Origin: Leguminivora glycinivorella
Lineage: Eukaryota; Arthropoda; Insecta; Lepidoptera; Tortricidae
Direction of reading: 5' to 3'
Assembly: GCF_023078275.1 (NCBI RefSeq)
Contig: NC_062990.1
Coordinates: 5,471,549 to 5,535,548, forward strand
Length of the DNA stretch: 64,000 nt
The number at the start of each line of letters is the position of its first letter. Position 1 is the first letter of the stretch. Both the position numbers and the translations under genes were made by a program. The notes below the pieces were generated by a model. The model saw nothing but the letters and a program-made list of their open reading frames with translations. It did no database searches and was not told where the DNA came from. Below, piece by piece: positions 12,801 to 26,147 of the stretch.

Positions 12801-15800
12801 CTTAAATAATTAAAAAACAAATATTAAGAATTACAAATCGATCTGGTAGGTACTGTGTGAATTAATAATTATAATAAACGTTTTATGAGAATTACTGATT
12901 AATGATCAAGATTTTAAGTTTACTTCATATAACATTTTTTCTTTGGTATTCTGTTATAATACAAGATAAGTAACTAAAATAATAAAATACATTAGCAATG
13001 AGTAATTTTTATCTGTGATGGTCATAAGGGCCCTTTTCCCAAATGTATGGGAGTCAATAATTTGTGATTTTTATGTAACTTTAAAAATTTATAAATAAAA
13101 AAATAAGACATGCAGAATAATTCTGACACTTTAGTTATAAATGTCTAGACTGATTAAATATAATTTAGAAGTCTCTATACGAAAATTATTATTATTATAG
13201 GAGCAGATGTTAAATATTCTAATTGTGATATTCTGATTAAAATATACATATTTAATGAACCATGGGATTTTATTTCTATCCTTAAATGTAAGTTGAAACA
13301 TATATAACTATGTACTATAGTTCAGATAGCAACATATTAGAAGAAAAGCCAAAAAAATATGTTTTCCTAATTTTTTTCTTATAAGCGACTTGCCCTAATC
13401 AAAGCTCGATTTTTCATGATCTGGAAGTCGATGAAACACAATCACAACTGATTCTCAAAGAAATGTACCTTGAGATACACAATCAATCGTCATCTATGTA
13501 ACTTCCAATGGGAACACCCTTAAAGTGAGTTTCAAACTTCTTTTCACGTTTTCTCAAAAGTGCAATACTTAGCATGTGTATGCTTGATGATTTTTTAAAA
13601 AAAAAGTACGTGGCCTAGGGCCATGATTTTTTTTGTATTAGATAGCTTATTTAATGCAGATTTAGGATCCGTGCCTAACTCAATACCTGCCATAAGGGCC
13701 TTTCTGTGATGGATTGTCACATATTAGTATGGATTTCTTTGTTATTTTCAGATATCGTGTGCGACAACGCGGGTTTCGAGTTGTTCGCGGACTTGTGTTT
13801 AGCGACTTGGCTGGTCGAACAGAAGATTGTAACGAAGGTAACGACAAACACTAAATTATTGACACCTAAAGTTCAGGTTCTGATGCTGATTGTACTATCG
13901 AGTTCACTATAATCACAGTACAGTCAAAGAGAAATGTAACTCCGTATAGACAGATAAAGTCTAAGAAAAACGTACCTCGCAACCATCAAGAAAAAGGTAC
14001 GGTGGCCTAGATGGCGTGGCGTGGCGTGGCTAGGCCGTAATGGTAAGAAATCGCCGTAGCCTATATAGTATAGACGATTGCAACTCCAAAGTCGTTACAT
14101 GCGCGACTGCGCGTTGTTGACCCTAAGTGTGTAAGACTACGTACTCTCGTTGAGCTCTGGCAACCTTATTCACAGGTACGCTGTACGCTATAAGTGGGGG
14201 TTTCATTTACTAAATTGGTTTTTAAATACGTGTATTTACGCACTTGTAGTATACAGCTGATAACTCCTCGGCATGCGACTGCGGCTTTTCGTGGCAGCTT
14301 CAAGTACAATGCGACCAAGTGCTGGAACATCATTCCTCCGCCCCTCAGGAACCTACAAAGTGTAACAAGTTTTAAAACCAAATTTAAAGAACTTATACTC
14401 AAACACCAGCAGTCACAGGAAGTATTACGGCATGACACAAGTTATGTCTGATGTTCGATCTCTGTTACATGTTAACATATTAAATAGTGCGTACCTGTTT
14501 TTCTGTCCTTTCCTCACTATCAAATGTAATGTAAATGTTCGTGTCCTTTCATAGTTTTGATTAGTCTGTTTCTTCTGTATCATATTTGAGGTTATGTTTC
14601 TATCCTGTAATTGTCTTTAAAGCCGTGTTTTGTTCTCTTTATATCTTCCGTAGTGTGCATAATATAAACTTGATATGATCACTCCACTTAATTTTTTTAC
14701 CTAAACTTTCTCCTTGGTAACGGGAAAGCTATTAGACGTACATAATTATAAGTCTCCATGTTACGTTGTGTTGTTTTCAAATCATTTATTTTCTAATACC
14801 AAATATTTATTTTACTGTTTTTTATCACTTGTTTACATTATTTAATGATTTACCACTAATATTTATAGTTGAACTATCTATGTCATAGCGTAATGTAATA
14901 ATTTATTATTATTGTGCAGTACGGTATGGCCATGTTGTAAGTAACGCAAATCATGCAAATGTCAATTGATGGAATAGACAAAATGGCGCCTTCAGTAAGG
15001 ACGCGTTCAACTTACGGTAGGGCCGTACCGTGCGGCTGCGTTCGTGTCTCGCAAATGGTCTCGTCGGAAGATCAGCGCTGACCTCCGGGTCGGCATTATG
15101 CTGAGACGGGACCATTTCGTGATAAACTTATCCATCCAATGTACATTTGTAGTTTTAGTCATACTTAATGCATAATGTGTAGTTTTTAAGTTTATTACGA
15201 ATAAATATTTTGATTGATTGATATTTTGATTGATATTTCAGATCCGTTTCTACGTGAAGAAAATACCATGGTTCATATCAGACGTCACACCGAAAGACTT
15301 TACGTGAGTTCATCTAGTTCGCCTTTGTACCATCATAGATTAAATATAACAAGATCATACCATCCCATACATTAAAATGCGACCGCCTAAGACCGCGCTT
15401 ACACTCCACCACACATAGATGGCGCCACAAAAAAAATGTCTTGTAGCTTTCGATTATACTTGTAGATGGTTTTAAGTGTCACTTTTGACATAGATTTACG
15501 GCTCGGAATTGACACTTAATGCCAGTCTACAAATAATCGGTGGCAACAAGGCATTTTTTGTGGCGCCATCTATGTGTGGTGGAGTGTAAGCGCGTTCGTA
15601 GGCGGTCGCATTTTAATGTATGGGATGGTATGATCTTGTTATATTTAATTTATGGTACCATAGATGAATAAATAAGGGAAGAATTGTAACTCCATACATC
15701 AGTAAATGCGGGTTAATGTATAGGCATAGTTAAGTGACATCTAGCGACAATCACGCGTAAAATAGCGTGAATTATCAGTACCACTACTCGATACTAGGTG

Positions 15801-18800
15801 GCAACTGTGCCTCGTCTGCCAAAAATTTAATATTAGAACAGTTTACAACTTATATTACAAGCAGAAGGAATTGAAAACAGAATACTGATTAATACTATTG
15901 TAATATTTGCTAAAAATTGGTGAGAGATAATAGTGATGGGTAGGACATCAATTTCAAATGAGTTTGTATGAGTACCTCATTTCCAAAAATGAGGTGTTAC
16001 AATGTCTTACTTCAAATGAGGTGAGGTACTGATCTGTATATATATAATTTCTAGCATCGGCTGTTTGACAAAATCCATCGGCAACAAAAACTAGTATGTG
16101 TAGTTGTGTACTAGGTAAATATCCTTTATACATACTAAATTTCATTAGTCATAATGAGTACTTGAACATTTAACAAGAGAAAATAGATAAAATTAAAAAA
16201 TATTTCAAGGACTGTCATAGAGACCTGATCAACTTAATTTGATGTTTTTATGGAACTGGGTCTAATTTTGCCATTGAATAATATTATTTACAGTTTGTTC
16301 CATTTAAATTACTGCTACAAATTACAGTGGTTTCATATTATTAACAGCTTAATAACAACATACTTTGATTAGCATAGTTACCATAAAACTGCATGTTTTA
16401 AAACAAACTAAAGTTCGTATTGTTTTATACTTAGTACCACTTTTACATAAAAATAACAAGCTTACCACTCCATGTGTTTTAAAAGCAATATGATAGTAAT
16501 TAAAAGCACCATCAACATTCGCGACGCCGGTAAGTCTTTTCACTATTTTTTTGCACACAAATGACACTAAGGCAGAATCACAGGTATATTTTTGATTGTG
16601 TAAAAGTTGTCACCATTATTACATTTTGGCTCATTTATTAGTATTATCACTGTAGGACAAAACTAAACTTTATGCAAATATTGCTAATGCAACTAACTTT
16701 TCTTTTGTAAACTGTCATTACTGTCAACGTCAACCGCCTGTGAATTACGTTTCGTTTCAGATTTATTTATCATTCTATTGAATTAAGAAATGAATTATTC
16801 TTTCTATTACTGATTAAATACTTAATTAAACTACCATGCTTCACATAATTTATATTATATTTCGGTCAGTAATCTTGTAATTGTTTTTAAGCAAGCTTCG
16901 TAAACGCATCTTCTCAGTGGTTGGCCCTCTGTGATTGGTATTCCGAATATTCAAAACGCTTCAAAGTTATCATTTCACTGTCCAGTCTACGAGAGCTCCC
17001 TGATTACACATAACAACAGCCATACAAACTCTATTGCTGCGGTAGATCACGTTATACTGGTCAATGTGTTAGCACAATAATAGCTATCAAAAAATTCAAA
17101 AATGAAGACCTGCCGCAAAAAACAACATTTTGCATCTCAGCAGCATTTATTCATGACTTCACAAATGCGACAGAGACAAAAGATGTGGTTCACGCGAAAT
17201 CGTCTGATTTTTCGCGCGGTTTTTGCGAGCAAGTTAACTATGCTAGGATCAAAAAGGCGTAAAATGTATGAAAACTTGCGGCGCATAAGATTGTTTTCTT
17301 TCGAGTCATGTGTAACGTATTTTTGGTGAGGCTAATTTGAAGCCCGCGTGTGTCTGTCTTACTCCCTCTTATGGTAAACGTAGCTATCTGTTTCACTTTG
17401 AAAGGATTTTTGGAGTATTGTTGTCGCAGTGCCTCTTCTGTCTTTCCGGTACAAAGCGATTTCCGGTACAAACGAGTCAAACGATACATTTTATTTTATC
17501 GGTGGACCTTTTGTCCCGGCCATAAGGTCTGTAGTTCGGTAACTGAACGTGTGGTTGATCACTTCATTGAGGTGTCGACTCTCGCGACGGAGTTTGAGGG
17601 CCGCGTCTGCCGCGAGGCGCGCGCATGGATGATGAGTTTTTGACGTTTTGTGACATTTGAAGTATGTGCATGATCTGTGAGGAATGAGGTGTTTGTGTTG
17701 CGAGCGAGTATTTGAGGGCCGCGAGGCGCGCGTGTGGATGATGAGTTTTGACGTTTTTGTGACATTTGAAGTACGTGAATGCTTTGTGAGGCGTGAGGTG
17801 TTTGTGTTGCGACTGTCACAAGCGAGTAAAATGAGGTGCGGTGAGTTGAAGTGTGATGCAATACATTTTTGCCGTGTGAAGTACTGCGACAAATTAACAA
17901 TATGAGTGGTACAAATGAGGTGCCTCATGAGTGAGGAACTCAACACTAAGAGATAATTTACGCTAGTTGACGCGAGATGACGCTAGATGTCACTACAAAT
18001 AACTTGCATTTACGGATGTATGGAGTTGCAACTCTTCCCTTACTTATTCCTCTATGGTTGTAAGTTACTTATATCAAATACTATGTAAACTCTACGAGTT
18101 AATACGTGCAGCTTGGTGCCAAAGTTGGCAACACGCGATACTAGCGCCCCTAGCGGCATGAGTTGATCATAATAGTTTAATTCATACAGTATAAAATTAC
18201 AAAAAGTCACACATTCTTATCTTTTTGTTTTAAAATAGATCAAGTAATCGCATTTTCTATTTTAACCTCCTGAGTCCCCGCGTACTTGTACAAGTACAAA
18301 TTAAATTCGAGTTTTGAACTCTTAAACAAATAAAAGAAAGTTCCAAATTCAAAATCGGAAAAATTGGCCCGGGACTCAGGAGGATAATTTACTAAAACAA
18401 AAGTCTGACAAACTTTGAACAGCTCGTACCGCTAGATGGCGCTGCTAAATTGTTGCCGCTCCATTGTATGGGAAACGTCAGAAGCTGCACGTATTAACTC
18501 TAAGAGTTTATATAGTATTTGCTTATATCCTGATGTTATGTGCCTAATGTGTATCATTTCAGAGAGCTGATCACTATGTGTTGCAACGCGGAGTACAGTC
18601 GACAGGCGCCGGCGCCTGAACCTAAGAAACCACGTTAGTATAAGCTACTTGACTCTTTTTAACCCCCGACGCAAAAACGACGGGGTGTTATAAGTTTGAC
18701 GTGTCTGTCTGTGTGTGTGTCTGTCTGTGGCATCGTAGCTCCCGAACGGATGAACCGATTTTGAAAAAATCCCCTAACCCCCGACGCAAAAACGGAGGGG

Positions 18801-18845
18801 TGTTATAAGCTTGACATCTCTGTCTGTCTGTCTGTCCGTCTGTCC

Positions 18846-18891
<46 letters not shown>

Positions 18892-21800
18892 GTGTGTGTC
18901 TGTCTGTGGCATCGTAGCTCCCGAACGGATGAACCGATTTAGATTAGTTTTTTTTGTCTGAAAGCTGATTGCTCCTGTAGCGTCTTAATTCATAAATGCT
19001 CCATTTATGGGTGAGAATTAGGGATGTAACGACTATTGATTTGGCCGACTAGGCCGACTACCGACTAGTCGGCGCTTGGGTGGCCGATTAGTCGGCCGAC
19101 TAGTCGGCTAGTCGGCCAAAACAAAATTTTTCGACTAAATTCACATTTTCAATGTCATTTTTGATCCTTTCTTCGCGCTTTTTGTGATTTTTTACAGGTT
19201 CATGACAATAATATACATTTTCTATTTTTAACAACCGGCTTGGCTTAGTGGGTAGTGATCTTGCCTATGAAATCGATAATCCTAGGTAGGAAATTTATTT
19301 CTGTGATGATTACAGATATTTGTTGTTAAACGAAGAAAGGAATTACGAATAGGTACATACTAAAACCATACTTTTCAGCTGATAATTTAGTTTTGTACTG
19401 TTTTTCTATAACTAATGAAGTGCCGACTAATCGGCCTTTTTTGCCGACTAGTCGCCGACTAATCGCCGACTACAAATGTGGCCGGATAGTCGGCTTTCCC
19501 GACTAGTCGGTACATCCCTAGTGAGAATAAATGATTTTTGAATAAAATGTTTCAGTGGCGGAAGGCGAGGCGCCCCCTCCGCCGACCAGCGTGACGTCGG
19601 CCGAGCTCAAGGCGCTGGGCAAGAAGTTCCAGCGCTACTACGAGGACGGAGTGTTCGTTGTATCTGTGAGTTATACCATAAATTAAATACAAGATCATAC
19701 CATCCCATACATTAAAATGCGACCGCCTACGAACGCGCTTACACTCCATTACACATAGATGGCGCCAGAAAAAAATGCCTTGTTGCCACCGATTATTTGT
19801 AGATTGGCATTAAGTGTCAATTCCGAGCCGTAAATCTATGTCAAAAGTGACACTTAACGCCATCTACAAGTATAATCGAGAACTACAAGACATTTTTTTG
19901 TGGCGCCATCTATGTGTGGTGGAATGTAAGCGCGGTCTTAGGCGGTCGCATTTTAATGTATGGGATGGTATGATCTTGTTATATTTAATTTATGGTTATA
20001 CTCTGTCAAAAAACTTGTTCCGTCTATTGACTCAAAGAGTCGTCGGCAACCCGAACCCTCCTTAGAACTTGTACACTCCTTTTTGCTGTGTACTTAACAC
20101 AGCAAAAGGGAATGTACAAGTTTCTAATGGGGTGGCAACGCGCATGTGACACTGTTTGAGTTGCAAGCGTCCATAGGTCACGGTGACCGCTTTACATCAG
20201 GCGGGCCGTTTGCTTGTTTGCCACCGACGTAGTATTAAAAAAAAACAAGTCTGTCAGTAAATAAGAACAAAGAAAACTATATGCATCCTTCTCTTTAGGG
20301 CGCTAAAGAAAAGGGTACTTATAGTTTTCTTTGTTCTTATTTACTGACAGACTTGTTTGACAGAGTTTATTTGAGCATTTCTTTTTTTTTTGCCACTTTT
20401 ATGAAGTGTGATATTTTTGAAAAAAAAAATATGCTATTCCTACTCAGAATTACTAGCTTTTTCAATCCTAGTAGTTAAAAAAATTGTCCCATACGATTTT
20501 TTCTTATTTTGTTACCATTTCCCGTACATGTTATATTGGGTAACAAAAGAGGAAAGTAACAAAAATGTATGGAAATTCTGGGACACTTTTTGTCTCCCAG
20601 TGAGATTGAAAGTACTCGTGTAGAAGTACAATTGACCTAAAATTCCCTAAAACAATCGAAATATTTTTTATTGGCAAAAAAAAAGAAATGCTCATTTACA
20701 GTTTTTAACCCTTTAAGACACGTCAAACTTAATACCACTCCGTCGTTTTTGCGTCGGGGGTTAAAAACGGCCTTGAGCAGGTTTTTAGGGTTCCGTACCT
20801 CAAAAGGAAAAAACGGAACCCTTATAGGATCACTTTGTTGTCCGTCTGTCCGTCCGTCCGTCCGTCTGTCAAGACCCTTTTTCTCAGGAACGCGTGGAGG
20901 TATGAAGCTGAAATTTATATCAATTACTCAGGTCTACTGTCCCTTGAAGCTGTGAAAAAATCAAACTTCTAAGCCAACGCAATCAAAAGATACAGCCGTT
21001 TATGCCGCAAATTTTCGACACTTGCAAGGGAATCAAAACCTACAGGGTGCTTCCCGTGAACTCAGAATCTTGAAATTTGGTACGAAGCAACGTCTTATAG
21101 CATAGATAAAGGAAAAATTACGAAAACCATAAATTTTTAGTTACATCACATAATATATTTTTTTTTAATAATTTTAACCTTACTACCCATTTCCTCATAA
21201 ACGCGTAGAGGTATTAAATTGAAATTCATACCAAATACTCAGGTCTATAATACCTTTAAGCTGTAACAAAATCAAACTTCTATGTCAACGCAATCAAAAG
21301 AAACAGCAATTTAAGCTGCATATTTTGAAACTCGCAAGTACTCGCAAGGGAATCAAAACCTAAAGGGTACTTCCAGTCGACCTAGAATCTTGAAATTTGG
21401 CATGAAGCAACGTTTTATAGCACACATAAAGGAAAAATTCCGCAAACCTTAAATTTTTAGTTACATTACAAAATATTCTTAAATTTATGCTCCTCCATCT
21501 TTCCCCATTGTAATGTTATGAATTTCATTTTGCAATAAAAATACCATAGTTATGACTCGATTGTCGTAATGAACGAACTTTGTAAACCTTGCAGGTTTGT
21601 ACGGAACCCTCGGTGCGCGAGTCCGACTCGCACTTGGCCGGTTTTTTTTTATTTATTCATCAAAACATTACTGCACAATATAGCAAATAAAGTACAAATG
21701 GCGGACTTAATGCATAAAGATATTCTCTACCCGTCAATCAACAGGCTAAACAGAAAGAGTAGTGGGAGCAGGCTTTAAAAAAAATAGGTAACTGAAAATG

Positions 21801-24800
21801 AAACATATATAGTTACATATTTATTTATCGTATGGCATTTATACATCTTACTGGATTACATAATTATATACATACATACATTTTCTTACGGACCAACTGC
21901 GTATGCACAACTACTAGTAGTAATAAGGATTTTTTTTCTGAATCATTCCCATAGACACTGGTTTACTGTCATTTAATGCAAGTTGTGGAATGAGCTACCT
22001 TCTGAGGTGTTCCCCTTGCGCTAATAACATTGGGTTCTTGAGTAGAATTTAGGGCAGAAGAAGCAGGTATTTAGGGTTCTTAAAGGTCGGCAACGCATAG
22101 GTGACTCCCCTGATGTTGCTTATGTCCATGGGCGGCGATGACTGCTTTCCATTAGGCGGCTCGTCTGCTCGTTTGCTGCCTATTTCATAAAAAAAAGTTC
22201 CCAAATACCCAACTATTCTTACATGTCCCCGTTGTCCCCTAGATGTCGCTGTACCCGCGACAGTTGATGTTTGCGTTTTTCGACACATACATAGTGATTC
22301 AGGAGACGTGAGCAAGATCAACGATTAACACTGCCTCATATCCCTTAAAATTATAAAAATCTGTTTCGTGCCTTAATTAGTGAAAAATCTCGATTTTTTG
22401 ACAATGTAAATGTTAATGATTAATTTATGAAGTACTTGGTCACCCTACAGTTAAAAAAAAACCCCGATGCCAATACAGATGTACTGCGTAAATCTTCTCC
22501 TTCGTATTTTTCCGGAAACGTTCGTACTTTTCATGCTGGTTCAGTCAATGTCAGTACGTCTTGTACTGAGACTGACTGAAATAGCATGACACGTTCGTAC
22601 GTTTCCGTAACAATACGAAGGAACAGCTTTTTGCACTACATAATTATGTACTCAATGTCAAGTTTTTTTTATACTACGTCGGTGGCAAACAAGTATACGG
22701 CTCGCCTGATGTAAAGCGGTCACCGTAACCTATAGACGCATGCAACTCAAACAGTGTCACATGCGCGTTGCCACCCCATTAGAAACTTGTACATTCCCTT
22801 TTGCTGTGTTAAGTACATAGCAAAATGGAGTGTACAAGTTCTAAGGAGGGTTCGGGTTGCCGACGACTCAAAGGACAATAGACGGAACAAGTTAATTCCG
22901 TAAGTCCTCCTGTCATCAGCACACCGCACCCTAGTTGAGCTCTGGCAGCCTTACTCATCGACAGGAACACACACACTCAAGTGCCAAATAATTGTAATAA
23001 AAACCATAAAATTAGAATATACCTTATCTCAGCTCGATAAGGTATATTCTCAGGTTTGCCTCTTCTTTCGTAATGCGAACTGCTAAGTAATGGAACATGC
23101 TCCCCTCATCTGTATTCCCGGGCGAATACAATCTGGGTGAATTCAAGTCAAGAGTCAATAAGCTATTACTGAACCAGTGAGCTACAACCTCGGCCTTGTC
23201 GTCACTTTCCATCAGGTGCGACTAAGGTCAATCACTGGCCAGTTTATAATTAAAAAAAAAAAAACTTTCTGGTGTTGTATTGAACCATGAGAAGTCCTTT
23301 AAATATCTTGGATACTGAGTGACCGAGGACCTTACTGACGATGCAGACATGGAGAGAACGCAAGGCACTGGCTGTCAGGACTCAGGAGTGTCGGGTGTAA
23401 GGTGTAATATGCTGGCTAGCTGGCATGCGGGTTTCGAAGTGCATCCCCTGATTAAAATAACCCCTAAGTAGGTTAAAATAACCCTTTTTCTACTCGTCGA
23501 CTTTAATCTGTCAATTAGGACACCACAGACTAAACTATATGAGCCGACTTTTCAGTGTTGGATAGTCTTTGACACTTAATCAACTATAATATTTCATTAC
23601 AATTCACTTTAGTTAACTGAAAAAAATTCAAAAATAGAACTTCATACAAGTTCTATACTAATTTGCGATACCTGGCAAATTTTTATGCATCTGAAACACG
23701 TTTTTTTTTTATTTATCGCGTTATCGATCAATCAGAGACGGTTATTACAAACAATTGGTTGCTAGGTAATTCGATGTTGATACAACGGTGAACGACGCTA
23801 TTAACATTAATTTTAACTTGAATGATGATATTTTTCGTCCATTGATGATGAAAATGAAGACTCATAGAAAAAGTATTGTATACAATAGTGATATAATTAA
23901 GCTTTTCACTCTCGTACCGTACTAGCTCGTGGCCTCAACATGGTACTCGACTGAAAAGCTTTGTATTATATCACGATTGTATAAAATACTATTTTAAAGC
24001 ATTCTGCCAGTCATTTTATGCCTGTAGCCTATGGACCAATTATACGCAGCGTTCATATAATATAATACCACAGAACTACCTATATTTAGATAGAGGAAAC
24101 AAGTTCATATATTTGTATAGGGGCCGAGCGTGTCAAATTTTGTACTGAAGTTGTTTCTTGCCTGTAATTTTAAATATGTCTCAGGCTCTTGATTGTTCAA
24201 TTTTTGCGTTGTTGCAATTGAATATCACGTAACGAGGCATTTTTTATGTTTTGATTGACTTCAACTTACAAAAATTGACGCCCGAAAGCTGCAAGCTGCG
24301 ATTAAAGACGGACAACTCAGTGGATTTCACTGAGTTCATTTGACACGCTAAGTAGATACGTTTGCTTGATCTATGGTATATATGACATCTGTGTATAATA
24401 CCCTGCGCGTACAATATAACAATGGGTTCAGGATCCTGCTAGGGCTGCCTCGGCATTTGACTGTCCTTTTATGCGCAAATGGAATGACATGCACATTAAA
24501 ATATGACAATTATTATTATTTATTTTAATTTTAAATTGAGTGGCTTATAGTACCTGTGCATAGTTATAGTACTTATAGTAGTGTGTGAAATGAAATGTTT
24601 TTAAATACCTAATGTAATCTACGAACAGTTTTTTATTATTCATTTTTAATTTATTTGTTATTCGCAACTATGGGAACAAATCAAATTCAAACTGCTTGCC
24701 CTTAGAGTTGGTCAAAGACGCCTAGTCTTACAAAGATGACATATAGAAGAGAAATTTCGACGGCTTCCGCTGTGGCGAGGTGGCCTAGGGGTTCATGGCG

Positions 24801-26094
24801 TTTGGCCCGGATTGCTAATACAAACCGGTTCGAATCCGGCCTTCACCACTGGTGGTGTTCGTCATTTTTTCTTTAATATATGACATCTTATTTCGATTTT
24901 TTTTTATTATTTGTTATTATTTAATTTTAAATTAATTCAATTTAATATTAAAAAAAAAATGTTACTAATACAAATATGGGTATAATACCTGAAATAAATG
25001 ATTCAATTAAATTCATTAATGTTTCAGTGTGAAGACTTCTGGACGTCGCCCCACGTGTTCAAAGACATGAAGAAATATGACTACTGGTTGTACCGGAAAC
25101 TCCAGTACGCCGTGGCTGTCCTGTTCAAAGGGGACTTGAACTATAGGAAGCTGCTGGGGGAGAAAAACGTCCCGCCCATCACACCACTACTGCAGGCGCT
25201 GCAAGGTATATACATAATACATATATATACAGATATTTGTTCCTGACTCATGGATGTTTTCTATGTATATATATTTATATATTATATCAAAGAGGATCGA
25301 GTATTATAGAGAGCTACTGTCGAAGTAAAATGTGTAATCACAGTGCATAGACTGCCATCTCTTGACACAGGCTTGAAACTTGAACCTCAGTTTTGACAAT
25401 TTGGCCCATATTCTTAGCTTGATATGTTTTAAAATGTCAAATATTAATATTAGCGCCATCTAGCTGAGCGTACCTTTTTCTGTATGGTACTGAGGTACGT
25501 TTTTTTCTTAGACTTTATCTGTCTTTACGGAGTTATATATGTCTTTGAATATAGTAATCCCACTTCTGATGTCGATAAAGGATTTTTCATCACACCCGCA
25601 CTTTAAATGTGCTATTGCACGCAGGCAGAGCGTGAGTTATAGAAAAATCGTTCCCCCAAGGGAATAATGAAATTTCTAGGACCGTACTTAACTTTTTTAC
25701 ATGTATTTACCTACATATTTTTGACATTGCGAGTGTGATGAAAAACATTGTGTGTAACTCGGGAAGTATGAATATTACTAACTCGAGTCTTTAAATCGCT
25801 CCGGCAAGCCGTCGCGATTTAACTTACTCTCGTTAGTAATATTCAACTTCCTCCCCTTGTTGCACAATGTACTATTTTGTAGGCGACGTCCGTTTTCGAT
25901 GCTCGCTTATGTAAGATTAATAAATATAAATGTACAGATATAGTGCGAAAAGGGTTTCCTTCGGAAACGTTCGTATAATTTGTCATGCTGGTTCAGTCAA
26001 TGTCAGTACATCTTGTACTGAGACTGACTGAAATAGCATGACACGTTCGTACGTTTCCGTAACAATACGAAGGCAAATCTTTTCGCACTACACT

Positions 26095-26147
<53 letters not shown>

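Larger units (their letters stand above)
15657..18060. mobile_element. MITE (~385 bp) split by a 2-kb hAT-like element
   Basis: Inverted ends of about 50 bp (GGGAAGAATTGTAACTCCAT and its partner at 18015-18045). The middle is occupied by the element at 15931-17948. Confidence 0.7.

Noticed and set aside
17491..17946. Overlapping minus-strand frames of 151 and 113 codons
   Set aside because: They reflect the GC-rich tandem duplication in the hAT element; Thr/Ser/His-rich with no motif.
18820..18900. (CTGT)n run as a regulatory element
   Set aside because: The same runs follow the CCCCCGACGC repeat at 38090 and 41800, so it is part of that repeat.
24772..24851. Functional serine tRNA gene
   Set aside because: The anticodon stem does not close and the T-stem has a mismatch; good A and B boxes alone also occur in SINE heads.
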